Shown piece by piece: positions 1 through 6,856 of a stretch of 7,395 nucleotides of DNA. A program made the position numbers and the translations under genes. A model generated the notes under the pieces. That model was not told the DNA's origin, searched no databases, and was given only the letters and a program-made list of their open reading frames with translations. This DNA comes from Comamonas sp. (lineage in GTDB: Bacteria; Pseudomonadota; Gammaproteobacteria; Burkholderiales; Burkholderiaceae_C), in NCBI GenBank assembly GCA_019236485.1, contig JAFAIY010000349.1, positions 1 to 7,395 of the forward strand, read 5' to 3'. Each line of letters starts with the position of its first letter. Position 1 is the first letter of the stretch.

Positions 1-1080
1 GAAGCAGAAGGCGGGCACATCGGTGCGTTCCATGCCTTGCAGCGTGCCGTCAAACAGGCTGATGTGCGTGGCACGGGCGTTGGCGGGCAGCGATTCCAGC
101 TCGACGGCGAAGCCGTGGTTCTGGCTGGTGATGCTGACGCGGCCGGAATCCAGGTCCTTCACGGGGTGGTTGGCACCGTGGTGGCTGTTCTGCATCTTGA
201 AGGTCTTGGCGCCCGAGGCCAGGGCCATGATCTGGTGACCCAGGCAGATGCCGAACACGGGCATCTTGGCAGCCATGATTGCCTGCACGGCAGCAATGGC
301 GTAGTCGCAGGGCTCGGGGTCGCCGGGGCCGTTGGAGAGGAACACGCCGTCGGGGTTCAATGCCAGCACATCCTTGGCGGGCGTCTGGGCCGGCACCACG
401 GTCACGTCGCAGCCGCGCTCGGCCAGCATGCGCAGAATGTTCTTCTTCACGCCGAAGTCATAGGCCACGACCTTGAACTTGGGCGCTTCGAGCTTGCCGT
501 AGCCTTCGCCCAGCTTCCACTCGGCTTCGGTCCAGGGATAGGACTTGGCGGTGCTCACCACCTTGGCCAGGTCCAGGCCCTTCATGCTCGGGGCGGCCTT
601 GGCGGCGGCGATCGCTTCATCGATCTTGGCCTGGGTCACTTCCTCGCCAGCAGCCAGACCCACGATGGCGCCATTCTGTGCGCCCTGGTCACGCAGCAGA
701 CGCGTGAGCTTGCGGGTGTCGATGTTGGCGATGGCAACGGTCTTGCCTTCGGTCAGGTACTCGGACAGCGTCTGGGTGCTGCGGAAGTTGCTGGCCAGCA
801 AAGGCAGGTTCTTGATGATGAGACCTGCGGCATGGATCTTGTCAGCCTCGACGTCCTCGGGATTGACACCGTAGTTGCCGATGTGCGGATACGTGAGCGT
901 CACGATCTGCTGGCAATAGCTGGGGTCGGTGAGGATTTCCTGATAGCCGGTCAGCGAAGTGTTGAAAACGACTTCACCGACGGTGGTGCCTTGCGCACCA
1001 ATCGAGTTGCCAATAAAGACCGTGCCGTCTGCGAGCGCCAGGATGGCGGATGGGAAACTTCCCTTGAGAGACAAAAGCAC
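1..1080 (-). CDS. carA: Carbamoyl-phosphate synthase small (glutaminase) subunit, 3' end outside window
   Basis: CarA hydrolyses glutamine and passes ammonia to CarB, which makes carbamoyl phosphate for pyrimidine and arginine synthesis in the cytoplasm. The 360 visible residues read without interruption and run off the window edge. The N-terminal small-chain domain (about residues 8-150) contains [15 protein letters not shown] and [20 protein letters not shown]. The class I glutamine amidotransferase domain begins near residue 203 ([14 protein letters not shown]) and includes LSNGPGDP (248-255) and the nucleophile elbow FGICLGHQ with Cys279. The catalytic His/Glu motif expected about 20 residues further on lies beyond base 1, so an intact active site cannot be confirmed. 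The start is GTG at 1080, chosen because GGAG lies 6 nt upstream (1087-1090) and the N-terminus then matches E. coli CarA in length. It has its own -10 box upstream, so it is probably transcribed separately from the lipid A operon. The family assignment is firm. Confidence 0.97.
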   Translation of the reverse strand, partial: MLLSLKGSFPSAILALADGTVFIGNSIGAQGTTVGEVVFNTSLTGYQEILTDPSYCQQIVTLTYPHIGNYGVNPEDVEADKIHAAGLIIKNLPLLASNFRSTQTLSEYLTEGKTVAIANIDTRKLTRLLRDQGAQNGAIVGLAAGEEVTQAKIDEAIAAAKAAPSMKGLDLAKVVSTAKSYPWTEAEWKLGEGYGKLEAPKFKVVAYDFGVKKNILRMLAERGCDVTVVPAQTPAKDVLALNPDGVFLSNGPGDPEPCDYAIAAVQAIMAAKMPVFGICLGHQIMALASGAKTFKMQNSHHGANHPVKDLDSGRVSITSQNHGFAVELESLPANARATHISLFDGTLQGMERTDVPAFCF

Positions 1081-1122
1081 TGGGTTCTCCGGTTTTTTAA
1101 TTACGGTTACGCCCAACGATGC

Positions 1123-1149
1123 CCCGGCACAGGTGCTGGGACGTTTTTT
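1123..1149 (+). terminator. Terminator-like hairpin on the strand opposite carA, in its leader
   Basis: Read on the + strand, CCCGGCAC (1123-1130) and GTGCTGGG (1133-1140) form a stem with one G-U wobble and a tight loop. A run of six T follows at 1144-1149, after a 3-nt gap. This is the layout of an intrinsic terminator for transcription in the + direction. On the minus (carA) strand the wobble becomes an A-C mismatch and the run becomes A, so the element is better suited to the + strand. No + strand gene is visible, so any transcript it stops would be antisense to carA. It may alternatively be just a leader hairpin of the carA mRNA. Confidence 0.4.
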
Positions 1150-1208
1150 GTCTGCAGGGGATGACGAGGTAGCGTCGCTAGGCGTATGAAGATGCTTGAA
1201 AGCCGCCC

Positions 1209-1237
1209 ATTATAGGCCCGACCGGCTTCAGCCCTTT
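1209..1237 (-). promoter_or_regulatory. Probable carA promoter (consensus -10, weak -35)
   Basis: On the minus strand a perfect TATAAT lies at 1214-1209, between the methyltransferase stop and carA. At the usual 17-18 nt spacing the -35 position reads roughly CAAAGG/AAAGGG, a poor match to TTGACA. The sequence after the -10 is GGGCGGC, a GC-rich discriminator of the kind found at stringently controlled promoters. That regulatory reading is inference. Initiation would fall near 1202, giving a leader of about 120 nt before the GTG start. No leader peptide or known riboswitch was recognised in it. Confidence 0.55.
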
Positions 1238-1251
1238 GACTTGCTGCGGGA

Positions 1252-2043
1252 TTACCCTCTACGGCGTAGCATGCTTACGCTGCTCGCATGCAGGCAGATG
1301 GCGGCGGCGGCGGCCACATTGAGTGACTCCTCACCCCCTGGCTGGGCAATGCTGATGCGATGCTCGGCCAGCTGCATCAGCGACTCGCCCACGCCCTGCC
1401 CTTCATGGCCCATGGCCCAGGCGCAGGGCCAGGGCAGGTCCGCCTCGTGAATCAATGTCCCCTGGTGGGAGCTGGTCACTATCAGCGGCACTTGCAAAGC
1501 CTGCACGGCGTCGCCGGAAGCAGCCTCCACCAGATGCAGGCCAAAGTGAGCGCCCATGCCGGCACGCAGCACCTTCTGGCTCCACAGCGCGGCCGTGCCC
1601 TTGAGCGCCACGACCTGGGAGAAACCGAAGGCCGCGGCGCTGCGCAAAATCGAGCCCACATTGCCAGCATCCTGCACGCGGTCCAGCACCACCGTCGAAA
1701 TACCAGGTTTGAGTTGCGCACCCGCATCCCAGTCCATCACATAGCCCATGCGCGCCGGCGATTCCAGGCTGCTGATTTCGACGAACAAGGCGTCGGCCAG
1801 CACCACGACCTTGCCGGCCGCAAGCACCCACTCCTGCGGCGCTTGCGGCCAGAAAGACTGTGCAAACACGGCCACCTTGGGCCTCAGGCCACGCGCCAGC
1901 GCCGCACGGCACAGGTGGTCGCCTTCCAGCCAGACCTGACCCTGCTTGCGGTAGGCCGTGCTGTCCTGCGAGAGGCGGCGCAGCTCCTTGACGAAAGCGT
2001 TGTCGCGCGAATGAATTTCCGTGACCTGGGGGCGTGCAGTCAT
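1252..2043 (-). CDS. SpoU/TrmH-family RNA 2'-O-methyltransferase
   Basis: Predicted S-adenosylmethionine-dependent methyltransferase acting on a ribose 2'-OH of rRNA or tRNA; the exact target cannot be read from the sequence. The 263-residue protein has an N-terminal substrate-binding domain (about 8-100; IHSRDNAFVKELRRL near the start, VWLEGDHLCRAAL at 37-49) of the type seen in MRM3/YsgA-like enzymes. A C-terminal SPOUT knot follows, with its three motifs: NVGSILRSA (128-136), MGHEGQGVG (211-219) and ESLNVAAAAAI (239-249). The ATG at 2043 is chosen over the longer open frame because AGAGG lies 5 nt upstream (2049-2053), homology starts there, and anything longer would cross the hairpins and rnhB. 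It lies directly after the putative operon terminator and 38 nt upstream of the carA -10 box, so its own promoter is unclear. TrmH, RlmB or TsnR-like names would all be guesses. Confidence 0.92.
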   Translation of the reverse strand: MTARPQVTEIHSRDNAFVKELRRLSQDSTAYRKQGQVWLEGDHLCRAALARGLRPKVAVFAQSFWPQAPQEWVLAAGKVVVLADALFVEISSLESPARMGYVMDWDAGAQLKPGISTVVLDRVQDAGNVGSILRSAAAFGFSQVVALKGTAALWSQKVLRAGMGAHFGLHLVEAASGDAVQALQVPLIVTSSHQGTLIHEADLPWPCAWAMGHEGQGVGESLMQLAEHRISIAQPGGEESLNVAAAAAICLHASSVSMLRRRG

Positions 2044-2059
2044 CTCAACCTCTGGATAC

Positions 2060-2095
2060 AAAAAAGAAAACCCGGCTCGCCCATGCCAGCCGAGT
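2060..2095 (-). terminator. Intrinsic terminator after rnhB
   Basis: On the minus strand ACTCGGCT (2095-2088) pairs with AGCCGGGT (2077-2070), allowing one G-U pair. Two further G-C pairs can form beyond a G-G mismatch, closing a four-base loop (ATGG). The stem runs directly into a U-rich tract, TTTCTTTTTT (2069-2060). It lies 52 nt past the rnhB stop and is the likely end of the bamA-to-rnhB transcript. The methyltransferase ribosome binding site begins about 6 nt beyond the tract, so expression of that gene would need read-through or an unseen promoter. Confidence 0.75.
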
Positions 2096-2109
2096 CCGAA
2101 GATAGAACG

Positions 2110-2137
2110 CCCGAGGCGGCCCCGCGCCGCACTCGGG
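2110..2137 (-). other. GC-rich hairpin between rnhB stop and terminator
   Basis: On the minus strand CCCGAG (2137-2132), a single T, and GCGGC (2130-2126) pair with GCCGC (2120-2116) and CTCGGG (2115-2110) around a five-base loop. That makes 11 G-C-rich or A-T pairs with one bulged base. It starts 10 nt after the rnhB stop and has no following U-run, so it is unlikely to terminate alone. It may protect the 3' end of the mRNA or act in tandem with the adjacent terminator. Confidence 0.6.
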
Positions 2138-2147
2138 AATCGCGGAA

Positions 2148-2879
2148 TCAGGTGTACAGCGAGGCCTGAGCCATCTGCAACGTGGACATGACTCCCGAGA
2201 CTCCGGTCTCGCAAACCACGGGCTGGGCCGGGCCACCGGCGCAGACCTGGCCGGCCTGCAGCACCTGGGCCACGGGCGCAAAAGAGCGGCGGTGCTCGGC
2301 CGTGGCGCCATGGCTGTGCAAGGCCTGCAGGTGCGCGGCCGTGCCATAGCCCTTGTGGGCCGCGAAGCCGTACTGCGGATACTGGGCGTCGAGCCGCTCG
2401 CACCAGCGATCGCGCGTGACCTTGGCCAGAATGGACGCCGCCGAAATCGCCTGCACCAGAGCATCGCCCTTGACGATGGCCTCGGCCTGCACATCGATCT
2501 GCGGCAGCTGATTGCCGTCCACCAGCACCAGCACCGGCTTGAGGCGCAGCCCCATCACGGCGCGGCGCATGGCCAGCATGGTGGCCTTGAGGATATTGAT
2601 CTCGTCGATCTCCTGCACCGAGGCCTGGGCTATGCAAAAGCACAGTGCCTTGGCGCGGATCTCGTCGTAGAGCACCTCGCGGCGGTTGGCCGTGAGCTTC
2701 TTGGAATCGTTGAGACCTGCGATGGGCTTGAGGTCATCCAGAATGACGGCCGCCGCCACCACAGGACCTGCGAGCGGCCCGCGCCCGGCCTCATCCACCC
2801 CGGCAACCAGCCCGGGCGGATGCCAGGGCAGGCAGCCTTGCTCAAGCAGCGGGGGTGGCAATGATTTTTTCGATCGCAT
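2148..2879 (-). CDS. rnhB: Ribonuclease HII
   Basis: RNase HII cuts the RNA strand of RNA-DNA hybrids and removes single ribonucleotides misincorporated in DNA. With the ATG at 2879 the protein has 243 residues. The signature [15 protein letters not shown] carries the acidic residues Asp29 and Glu30. Asp121 (VLVDGNQ) and Asp139 (IVKGDALV) complete the metal-binding set by alignment with E. coli Asp16, Glu17, Asp108 and Asp126. NDSKKL (57-62), [13 protein letters not shown] (145-157), [11 protein letters not shown] and the closing HRRSFAP are also present. The C-terminus carries about 40 residues past the point where E. coli RnhB (198 aa) ends, with no recognised motif. The start overlaps the lpxB end by 38 nt and has no clear Shine-Dalgarno sequence. 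A TTG at 2861 is an alternative, and translation may depend on coupling to lpxB. The function call is firm; the start is uncertain. Confidence 0.93.
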   Translation of the reverse strand: MRSKKSLPPPLLEQGCLPWHPPGLVAGVDEAGRGPLAGPVVAAAVILDDLKPIAGLNDSKKLTANRREVLYDEIRAKALCFCIAQASVQEIDEINILKATMLAMRRAVMGLRLKPVLVLVDGNQLPQIDVQAEAIVKGDALVQAISAASILAKVTRDRWCERLDAQYPQYGFAAHKGYGTAAHLQALHSHGATAEHRRSFAPVAQVLQAGQVCAGGPAQPVVCETGVSGVMSTLQMAQASLYT

Positions 2880-4071
2880 GGGCAGCCAGTTCGGCGGTAT
2901 CGCGGCGCAGTTCGTGGTGTAGCGCGGTGAAGCGCTCAACCAGCGCTTCAATGGTGGCAGGAGAATCCTGGCTGGCTCTGAGCCAGCCCAGCGCGGCTTG
3001 AGCCAGAGCCTCGGGCGTCGCCGCATCCTGCAGCAGCTCGGGCACGACAAAGTCGCCGCACAGAATATTGGGCAGCCCGACCCAGGGCTGGAGCTGCTTG
3101 CGCTTCATCAGGCGCCAGCTCCAGGGGTGCATGCTGTAGCTGATGACCATCGGGCGCTTGTACAGCGCGGCCTCCAGCGTGGCCGTGCCGCTGGCGATCA
3201 GCGTGCAATCGCAGGCGGCCAGCACATCGTGGGACTGACCCTTGACGATCAGAGCCTTGTCCTTCATCCCCGCTTCGGCAGCAATACGGCAGACCTCGTC
3301 ATACAGGGAGGGCACTGCAGGCACTACTATTTTAATAGCTGGCAGCGCTTTTTGAACCAGGGCTGCAGCCTTGAAAAACCCCGAAGCGATATAGCGCACT
3401 TCCGAGCGGCGGCTACCCGGCAGCAAGGCCAGCACCAGACCTTCCTCGGACAGGCCCAGTCTGGCGCGCGCCGCAACACGATCGGGATGCAGCGGAATCA
3501 CCTGGGCCAGCGGGTGCCCCACATAGGTCGCGTCAATGCCGTGCTGGGCCAGCAGCTCGGGCTCGAACGGGAAGATGCACAGCACATGATCGGCCGCGCG
3601 GCGGATCTTCTCCACGCGATCCGCACGCCAGGCCCAGATGGAAGGACAGACAAAGTGCACGGTCTTGACGCCGGCCTCGCGCAGCTTCGCTTCCAGACCC
3701 AGATTGAAGTCGGGTGCATCCACGCCCACAAACACCGATGGCGGATGGGCAATCAGCCGCTGGCGCAGCTTTTTGCGGATACCCAGCAGCTCGGCCACAC
3801 GCATCAGCACTTCCCAGCTGTAGCCGTGCACGGCCAGGCGCTCCGACTGCCACCAGGCATCAAAGCCGCGCTGCTGCATCTTCTCGCCGCCAATGCCCAT
3901 GGAGGGAGCATCAGGCCAGCGCTGGCGCAGCCCATCGAGCAGCAGCGAAGCCAGCAGATCGCCCGAGGCCTCGCCCGCCACCATGGCAATGCTGGGCACT
4001 ACGGAATCCGCAGCATGCGCCGCGGACTGCGCGGGGGTTACAGAGCTATTCACAGCCGAATCTCGGATCAA
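2842..4071 (-). CDS. lpxB: Lipid-A-disaccharide synthase
   Basis: LpxB is a family 19 glycosyltransferase that condenses UDP-2,3-diacylglucosamine with lipid X to form the lipid A disaccharide at the inner face of the inner membrane. The 409-residue product shows VAGEASGD (31-38), [10 protein letters not shown] (114-123, where Asp118 aligns with E. coli Asp98), SIWAWR (144-149), FPFEPE (167-172), YVGHP (183-187), [10 protein letters not shown] (216-225) and IASGTATLE (292-300). It starts at TTG 4071, supported by GGAG 5 nt upstream. GTG at 4053 is possible but lacks a ribosome site. The first 26 or so residues precede the conserved domain and make it longer than E. coli LpxB (382 aa). It follows the lpxA stop by 14 nt and overlaps rnhB by 38 nt. 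An AT-rich inverted repeat with ATA and AAA codons lies in its middle. Confidence 0.97.
   Translation of the reverse strand: MIRDSAVNSSVTPAQSAAHAADSVVPSIAMVAGEASGDLLASLLLDGLRQRWPDAPSMGIGGEKMQQRGFDAWWQSERLAVHGYSWEVLMRVAELLGIRKKLRQRLIAHPPSVFVGVDAPDFNLGLEAKLREAGVKTVHFVCPSIWAWRADRVEKIRRAADHVLCIFPFEPELLAQHGIDATYVGHPLAQVIPLHPDRVAARARLGLSEEGLVLALLPGSRRSEVRYIASGFFKAAALVQKALPAIKIVVPAVPSLYDEVCRIAAEAGMKDKALIVKGQSHDVLAACDCTLIASGTATLEAALYKRPMVISYSMHPWSWRLMKRKQLQPWVGLPNILCGDFVVPELLQDAATPEALAQAALGWLRASQDSPATIEALVERFTALHHELRRDTAELAAHAIEKIIATPAA
3327..3338. repeat. AT-rich inverted repeat inside lpxB
   Basis: CTATT and AATAG flank a two-base TT spacer, a perfect short inverted repeat in otherwise GC-rich coding sequence. 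Just beyond it GCAGC (3342-3346) and GCTGC (3362-3366) form a second inverted pair. The stretch encodes residues about 236-250 of LpxB ([14 protein letters not shown]), which align with E. coli LpxB without any insertion. It may be a fragment of a dispersed short repeat or simply a local AT-rich patch. One copy in this window cannot decide. Confidence 0.35.
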
Positions 4072-4076
4072 GGCGG

Positions 4077-4080
4077 CTCC
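4077..4080 (-). promoter_or_regulatory. Ribosome binding site that supports the TTG start of lpxB
   Basis: GGAG on the minus strand sits 5 nt before TTG 4071, in the 14-nt gap after the lpxA stop. No comparable site precedes the downstream in-frame GTG at 4053, and the first in-frame ATG falls inside the conserved [12 protein letters not shown] motif. TTG is therefore the best-supported start. Confidence 0.7.
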
Positions 4081-4085
4081 GGTTG

Positions 4086-4883
4086 CTAGCGCGCAATGCC
4101 ACGTGTGGATGCAGCCAGGAAGGACTGCATGCGCTCCACGTCCTGCACCGCTTCAGGCATCTCATCCTTGAGCGCATCGATGGCCTGCTTGGCCGCTTCC
4201 AGGGTCAGGCCCTGGCGATACAGCAGCCTGTGCATCTGCTTGACGGCCGCCAGACGCTCCGGTGCGAAGCCGCGGCGACGCAGGCCTTCCGCGTTGAAGC
4301 CACGCACGGCCAATGGATTGCCATCCACCATCATGAAAGGCGGCACATCCTGCGAGATATGGCTGGCAAAACCGGCCATCACATGGGCACCGATATGCGT
4401 GAACTGATGCACACCCGTAAGCCCGCCCAAGATCGCCCAGTCGTCCACATGCACATGGCCGGCCAGCGTGGCGTTATTGGCCAGGATGGTATGGTTGCCG
4501 ACGACGCAGTCATGGGCGATGTGCACATAGGCCATGATCCAGTTGTCATCGCCGATGGTGGTCTCGCCACGGTCCTGCGCGGTGCCCGTGTTGAAGGTGC
4601 AGAACTCGCGCACCGTGTTGCGATCGCCGATCACCAGCCTTGTGGGCTCGCCCGCGTACTTCTTGTCCTGGGGCTGAGCGCCCAGTGAGGCAAACTGGAA
4701 GATCTGGTTGCCTTCGCCAATGGTGGTATCGCCCTCGATCACGCAATGCGCGCCCACCTTGGTGCCGGCACCGACGCGCACCTTGGGCCCGATGACGGCA
4801 TAAGGCCCCACCGATACCGATGAATCAAGCTCAGCCGCAGGGTCGACCACTGCGGTGGGGTGAATAAGACTCGCCGCCGCCAT
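4086..4883 (-). CDS. lpxA: Acyl-ACP--UDP-N-acetylglucosamine O-acyltransferase
   Basis: LpxA catalyses the first step of lipid A synthesis, moving a 3-hydroxyacyl chain from ACP to the 3-OH of UDP-GlcNAc. The 265-residue protein (E. coli 262) has a left-handed beta-helix of hexapeptide repeats over about residues 1-190 and a helical C-terminal domain with GLRRRGF. The catalytic base is His124 in [18 protein letters not shown] (75-82), VHQF (158-161) and IGAHVM (164-169) are conserved. By ungapped alignment, the E. coli acyl-chain ruler residues Gly173 and His191 are Phe172 and Pro190 here, which suggests a chain shorter than C14. E. coli His99-Arg100 is Asn98-Thr99. The ATG at 4883 follows the fabZ stop by 6 nt; the in-frame TTG just before it is less likely. 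The product feeds LpxC, which is not in the window, then LpxD. Confidence 0.97.
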   Translation of the reverse strand: MAAASLIHPTAVVDPAAELDSSVSVGPYAVIGPKVRVGAGTKVGAHCVIEGDTTIGEGNQIFQFASLGAQPQDKKYAGEPTRLVIGDRNTVREFCTFNTGTAQDRGETTIGDDNWIMAYVHIAHDCVVGNHTILANNATLAGHVHVDDWAILGGLTGVHQFTHIGAHVMAGFASHISQDVPPFMMVDGNPLAVRGFNAEGLRRRGFAPERLAAVKQMHRLLYRQGLTLEAAKQAIDALKDEMPEAVQDVERMQSFLAASTRGIAR

Positions 4884-4889
4884 CAATGC

Positions 4890-5330
4890 TTATCCCACGT
4901 GGCGCATGGTGCACATCAGCTGGGCTTCGGCCGCCACTTCGCCATCCACGCTGGCCACGGCGTTGAACTTCCAGATGCCGCCGCGCACGCGGTCGATGGT
5001 GATCTCCAGTGCCAGCTGATCTCCCGGCACCACGGGGCGCTTGAAACGTGCGGAGTCAATACCCACGAAGTAATAGATATTGTTCTCGTCTGGCACCTGG
5101 CCCATGGCGTCGAAAGCCAGCAGGCCCGCAGCCTGGGCCAGGGCTTCAAGAATCAGCACACCGGGCATGACGGGACGACCGGGAAAATGACCCGTGAAGA
5201 ACGGCTCGTTGAAAGTCACGTTCTTGATCGCCTTGATGCGCGTGTTGCGCTCAAGCTCCAGCACCCTATCCACCAGGAGGAAGGGATAGCGGTGAGGCAG
5301 TTGCTTGAGAATTGCTTGAATATCCATCAT
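4890..5330 (-). CDS. fabZ: 3-hydroxyacyl-ACP dehydratase FabZ
   Basis: FabZ dehydrates 3-hydroxyacyl-ACP to trans-2-enoyl-ACP in fatty acid elongation. It thereby competes with LpxA and LpxD for 3-hydroxyacyl-ACP, which fits its place among them. The 146-residue hot-dog-fold protein shows [13 protein letters not shown] (11-23), [23 protein letters not shown] with catalytic His48 and Glu62, and [13 protein letters not shown]. It opens with two consecutive ATG codons. The first (5330) overlaps the lpxD TGA stop as ATGA. The second (5327) has better spacing, 7 nt, from GGAA in the end of lpxD. Either choice changes the protein by one residue. The overlap suggests translational coupling with lpxD. 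Length is normal for the family. Confidence 0.97.
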   Translation of the reverse strand: MMDIQAILKQLPHRYPFLLVDRVLELERNTRIKAIKNVTFNEPFFTGHFPGRPVMPGVLILEALAQAAGLLAFDAMGQVPDENNIYYFVGIDSARFKRPVVPGDQLALEITIDRVRGGIWKFNAVASVDGEVAAEAQLMCTMRHVG

Positions 5331-6331
5331 CGTTTTCCGTTGTTGCTTTGCTGGCCCTCAGCCAGTGCCTGTTCAAGCTTTTTGACGCGCTCGCGAAGCG
5401 TGTACAGCTGCCTGAATGTTGCAGCGTTCTTTTCCCATTGCTCGTTTTCTTGCAACGGAAAGATGCCTGTGTAAAAACCCGCCTTGGGCAGGGATCGCGT
5501 GACCATGGAGGTCGGCGAAATCACCGTGCCGTCCGCGATCGTCAAATGCCCAAGAATATTGGCCGCGCCGCCAATCTGGCAGTGCTTGCCTATATGCGCG
5601 CTGCCGGCGATGCCCGTATTGCCGGCAATCACCGTATGCGCGCCTATATGCACATTGTGGGCAATCTGCACCAGATTATCGATCTTGACGCCATCTTCGA
5701 CGACGGTGTCATCCAGCGCTCCGCGGTCTATGCAGCTGTTGGCACCGATCTCCACATCGTTGCCTATGCGCACGCGGCCCAACTGCTCGATCTTCTCCCA
5801 CTTGCCGCCCGAGGGCGCGAAGCCGAAGCCATCTGCACCGATGACAACGCCCGGATGCAGAATGCAGCGCTCGCCGATCTCACAACCCTGGCCGATTGTG
5901 ACGCGGGATTTGAGCACCGTATCCGCGCCGATCACAGCCCCTGCATCCACCACGCACAGCGGGCCGATATAGGCACTTGCATGCACTTGCGCGGACGCAT
6001 CGACCACGGCGCTCGGGTGAATCCCTTGAGGCTGTCCGCCCTGCTGATGCGCCTTCCACCACTGGGTAGAGCGCGCAAAATAAGCATAGGGATCCGCGGT
6101 GACGATGCAGGCCCCGCGCTGAGCGGCTTCCTCACGCATCGCGGGCGCCACAATGACGCAGGCCGCCTGGGAGGCGGCCAGTTGCTGGCGATAGCGGGGA
6201 TTGCTTAAAAAGCTCAGATCACCATGGCCTGCGGAGTCCAGCGGTGCGATGCGCGAGATGGGCATCTCGCGATCGCCTCCGACCAGTTCTCCGCCGAGCG
6301 CATCGAGAATCTGTCCCAATAGAACGCTCAC
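5327..6331 (-). CDS. lpxD: UDP-3-O-(3-hydroxyacyl)glucosamine N-acyltransferase
   Basis: LpxD adds the N-linked 3-hydroxyacyl chain to UDP-3-O-acyl-glucosamine, the third step of lipid A synthesis. In the 334-residue protein, the N-terminal uridine-binding domain (about 1-100) contains [22 protein letters not shown] hexapeptide-repeat beta-helix follows at about 104-280 ([22 protein letters not shown], and QIAHNVHIG with catalytic His225, equivalent to E. coli His239). A C-terminal helix ends the protein ([12 protein letters not shown]). Residue Met276 aligns with E. coli Met290, which is linked to chain length. Translation starts at GTG 6331, supported by AAGGG 8 nt upstream (6340-6344). It follows skp by 18 nt and overlaps fabZ by 4 nt. 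Length and motifs are typical. Confidence 0.97.
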   Translation of the reverse strand: MSVLLGQILDALGGELVGGDREMPISRIAPLDSAGHGDLSFLSNPRYRQQLAASQAACVIVAPAMREEAAQRGACIVTADPYAYFARSTQWWKAHQQGGQPQGIHPSAVVDASAQVHASAYIGPLCVVDAGAVIGADTVLKSRVTIGQGCEIGERCILHPGVVIGADGFGFAPSGGKWEKIEQLGRVRIGNDVEIGANSCIDRGALDDTVVEDGVKIDNLVQIAHNVHIGAHTVIAGNTGIAGSAHIGKHCQIGGAANILGHLTIADGTVISPTSMVTRSLPKAGFYTGIFPLQENEQWEKNAATFRQLYTLRERVKKLEQALAEGQQSNNGKR

Positions 6332-6349
6332 AAACGTAACCCTTGCGGT

Positions 6350-6856
6350 TTACTTTGCGCCGTTCAGGGCCTTGATCACCTTGTCCGTGATATCAAACTT
6401 GGGGTTGATATACACAGCTTCCTGCAGGATCACGTCGTACTTTTCGGACTCGGCCACCTGCTTGACGACCTTGTTGGCACGATCCAGAACCGCGGCCAGC
6501 TCTTCGTTCTTGCGCGCGTTCAGGTCCTCCTGGAACTCGCGGCGCTTGCGCTGGAACTCACGATCCTGATCCACGAGCTGACGCTGACGCGCAGCGCGCT
6601 GGCTTTCGGCCATCGTGGGAGCTTCACGCTCGAACTTGTCCGAAGCACTCTTCAAGGAGTTGCCCTGGTCGACCAATTCCTTTTCACGCTTAGAAAACTC
6701 CTGCTCAAGCTTGGCTTGGGCAGCCTTGGCCGCCGATGCTTCACGGAAGATGCGATCCGTGTTCACAAAACCGGCCTTGAATTCCTGTGCATGCGCAGAG
6801 ACGGCCATGGCGCCAAGCAGCACAGCCAGAGAAAGATGGCTAGAGAGAGATTTCAT
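6350..6856 (-). CDS. skp: Periplasmic outer-membrane-protein chaperone Skp/OmpH
   Basis: Skp is a trimeric periplasmic chaperone that holds unfolded outer-membrane proteins on their way to the Bam complex. The 168-residue precursor has a Sec signal peptide (basic start MKS, hydrophobic core SLAVLLGAMAV, likely cut AHA|Q after Ala23). The mature start is EFKAGFVNTDRIFREA, the typical family opening. A long charged coiled-coil region spans about 42-128, and a C-terminal beta segment (YDVILQEAVYINPKFDIT) completes the body. The ATG at 6856 shares its A with the bamA TAA stop, so translation is probably coupled. A GGAA lies about 10 nt upstream. The position between bamA and lpxD is the standard one in Proteobacteria. 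Confidence 0.95.
   Translation of the reverse strand: MKSLSSHLSLAVLLGAMAVSAHAQEFKAGFVNTDRIFREASAAKAAQAKLEQEFSKREKELVDQGNSLKSASDKFEREAPTMAESQRAARQRQLVDQDREFQRKRREFQEDLNARKNEELAAVLDRANKVVKQVAESEKYDVILQEAVYINPKFDITDKVIKALNGAK

Noticed and set aside
37..1164. Open frame of 375 codons on the + strand
   Set aside because: It lies wholly antisense to carA and its leader, has a low-complexity Gly/His/Ala-rich product typical of GC-rich shadow frames, and shows no domain.
1178..1210. Ten-codon leader peptide ahead of carA ([10 protein letters not shown])
   Set aside because: Its ATG overlaps the -10 box, so it would lie upstream of the predicted transcript start. It has no ribosome site and no run of regulatory codons.
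2044..2643. N-terminal extension of the methyltransferase by 200 codons
   Set aside because: The open frame continues upstream by chance through two hairpins and out of frame across rnhB. The homologous region and a ribosome site begin at ATG 2043.
2998..4089. Open frame of 363 codons on the + strand opposite lpxB
   Set aside because: It is a shadow of the well-supported lpxB. The product is rich in Gln, His and Arg, has no recognisable family, and there is no ribosome site.
5560..5960. Recurring short DNA motifs in lpxD resembling a tandem repeat
   Set aside because: They follow the hexapeptide periodicity of the beta-helix protein and are explained by the encoded fold.
5312..6208. Open frame of 298 codons on the + strand opposite lpxD
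   Set aside because: It is antisense to the hexapeptide repeats of lpxD. The periodic look of its product comes from those repeats, not from an independent gene.
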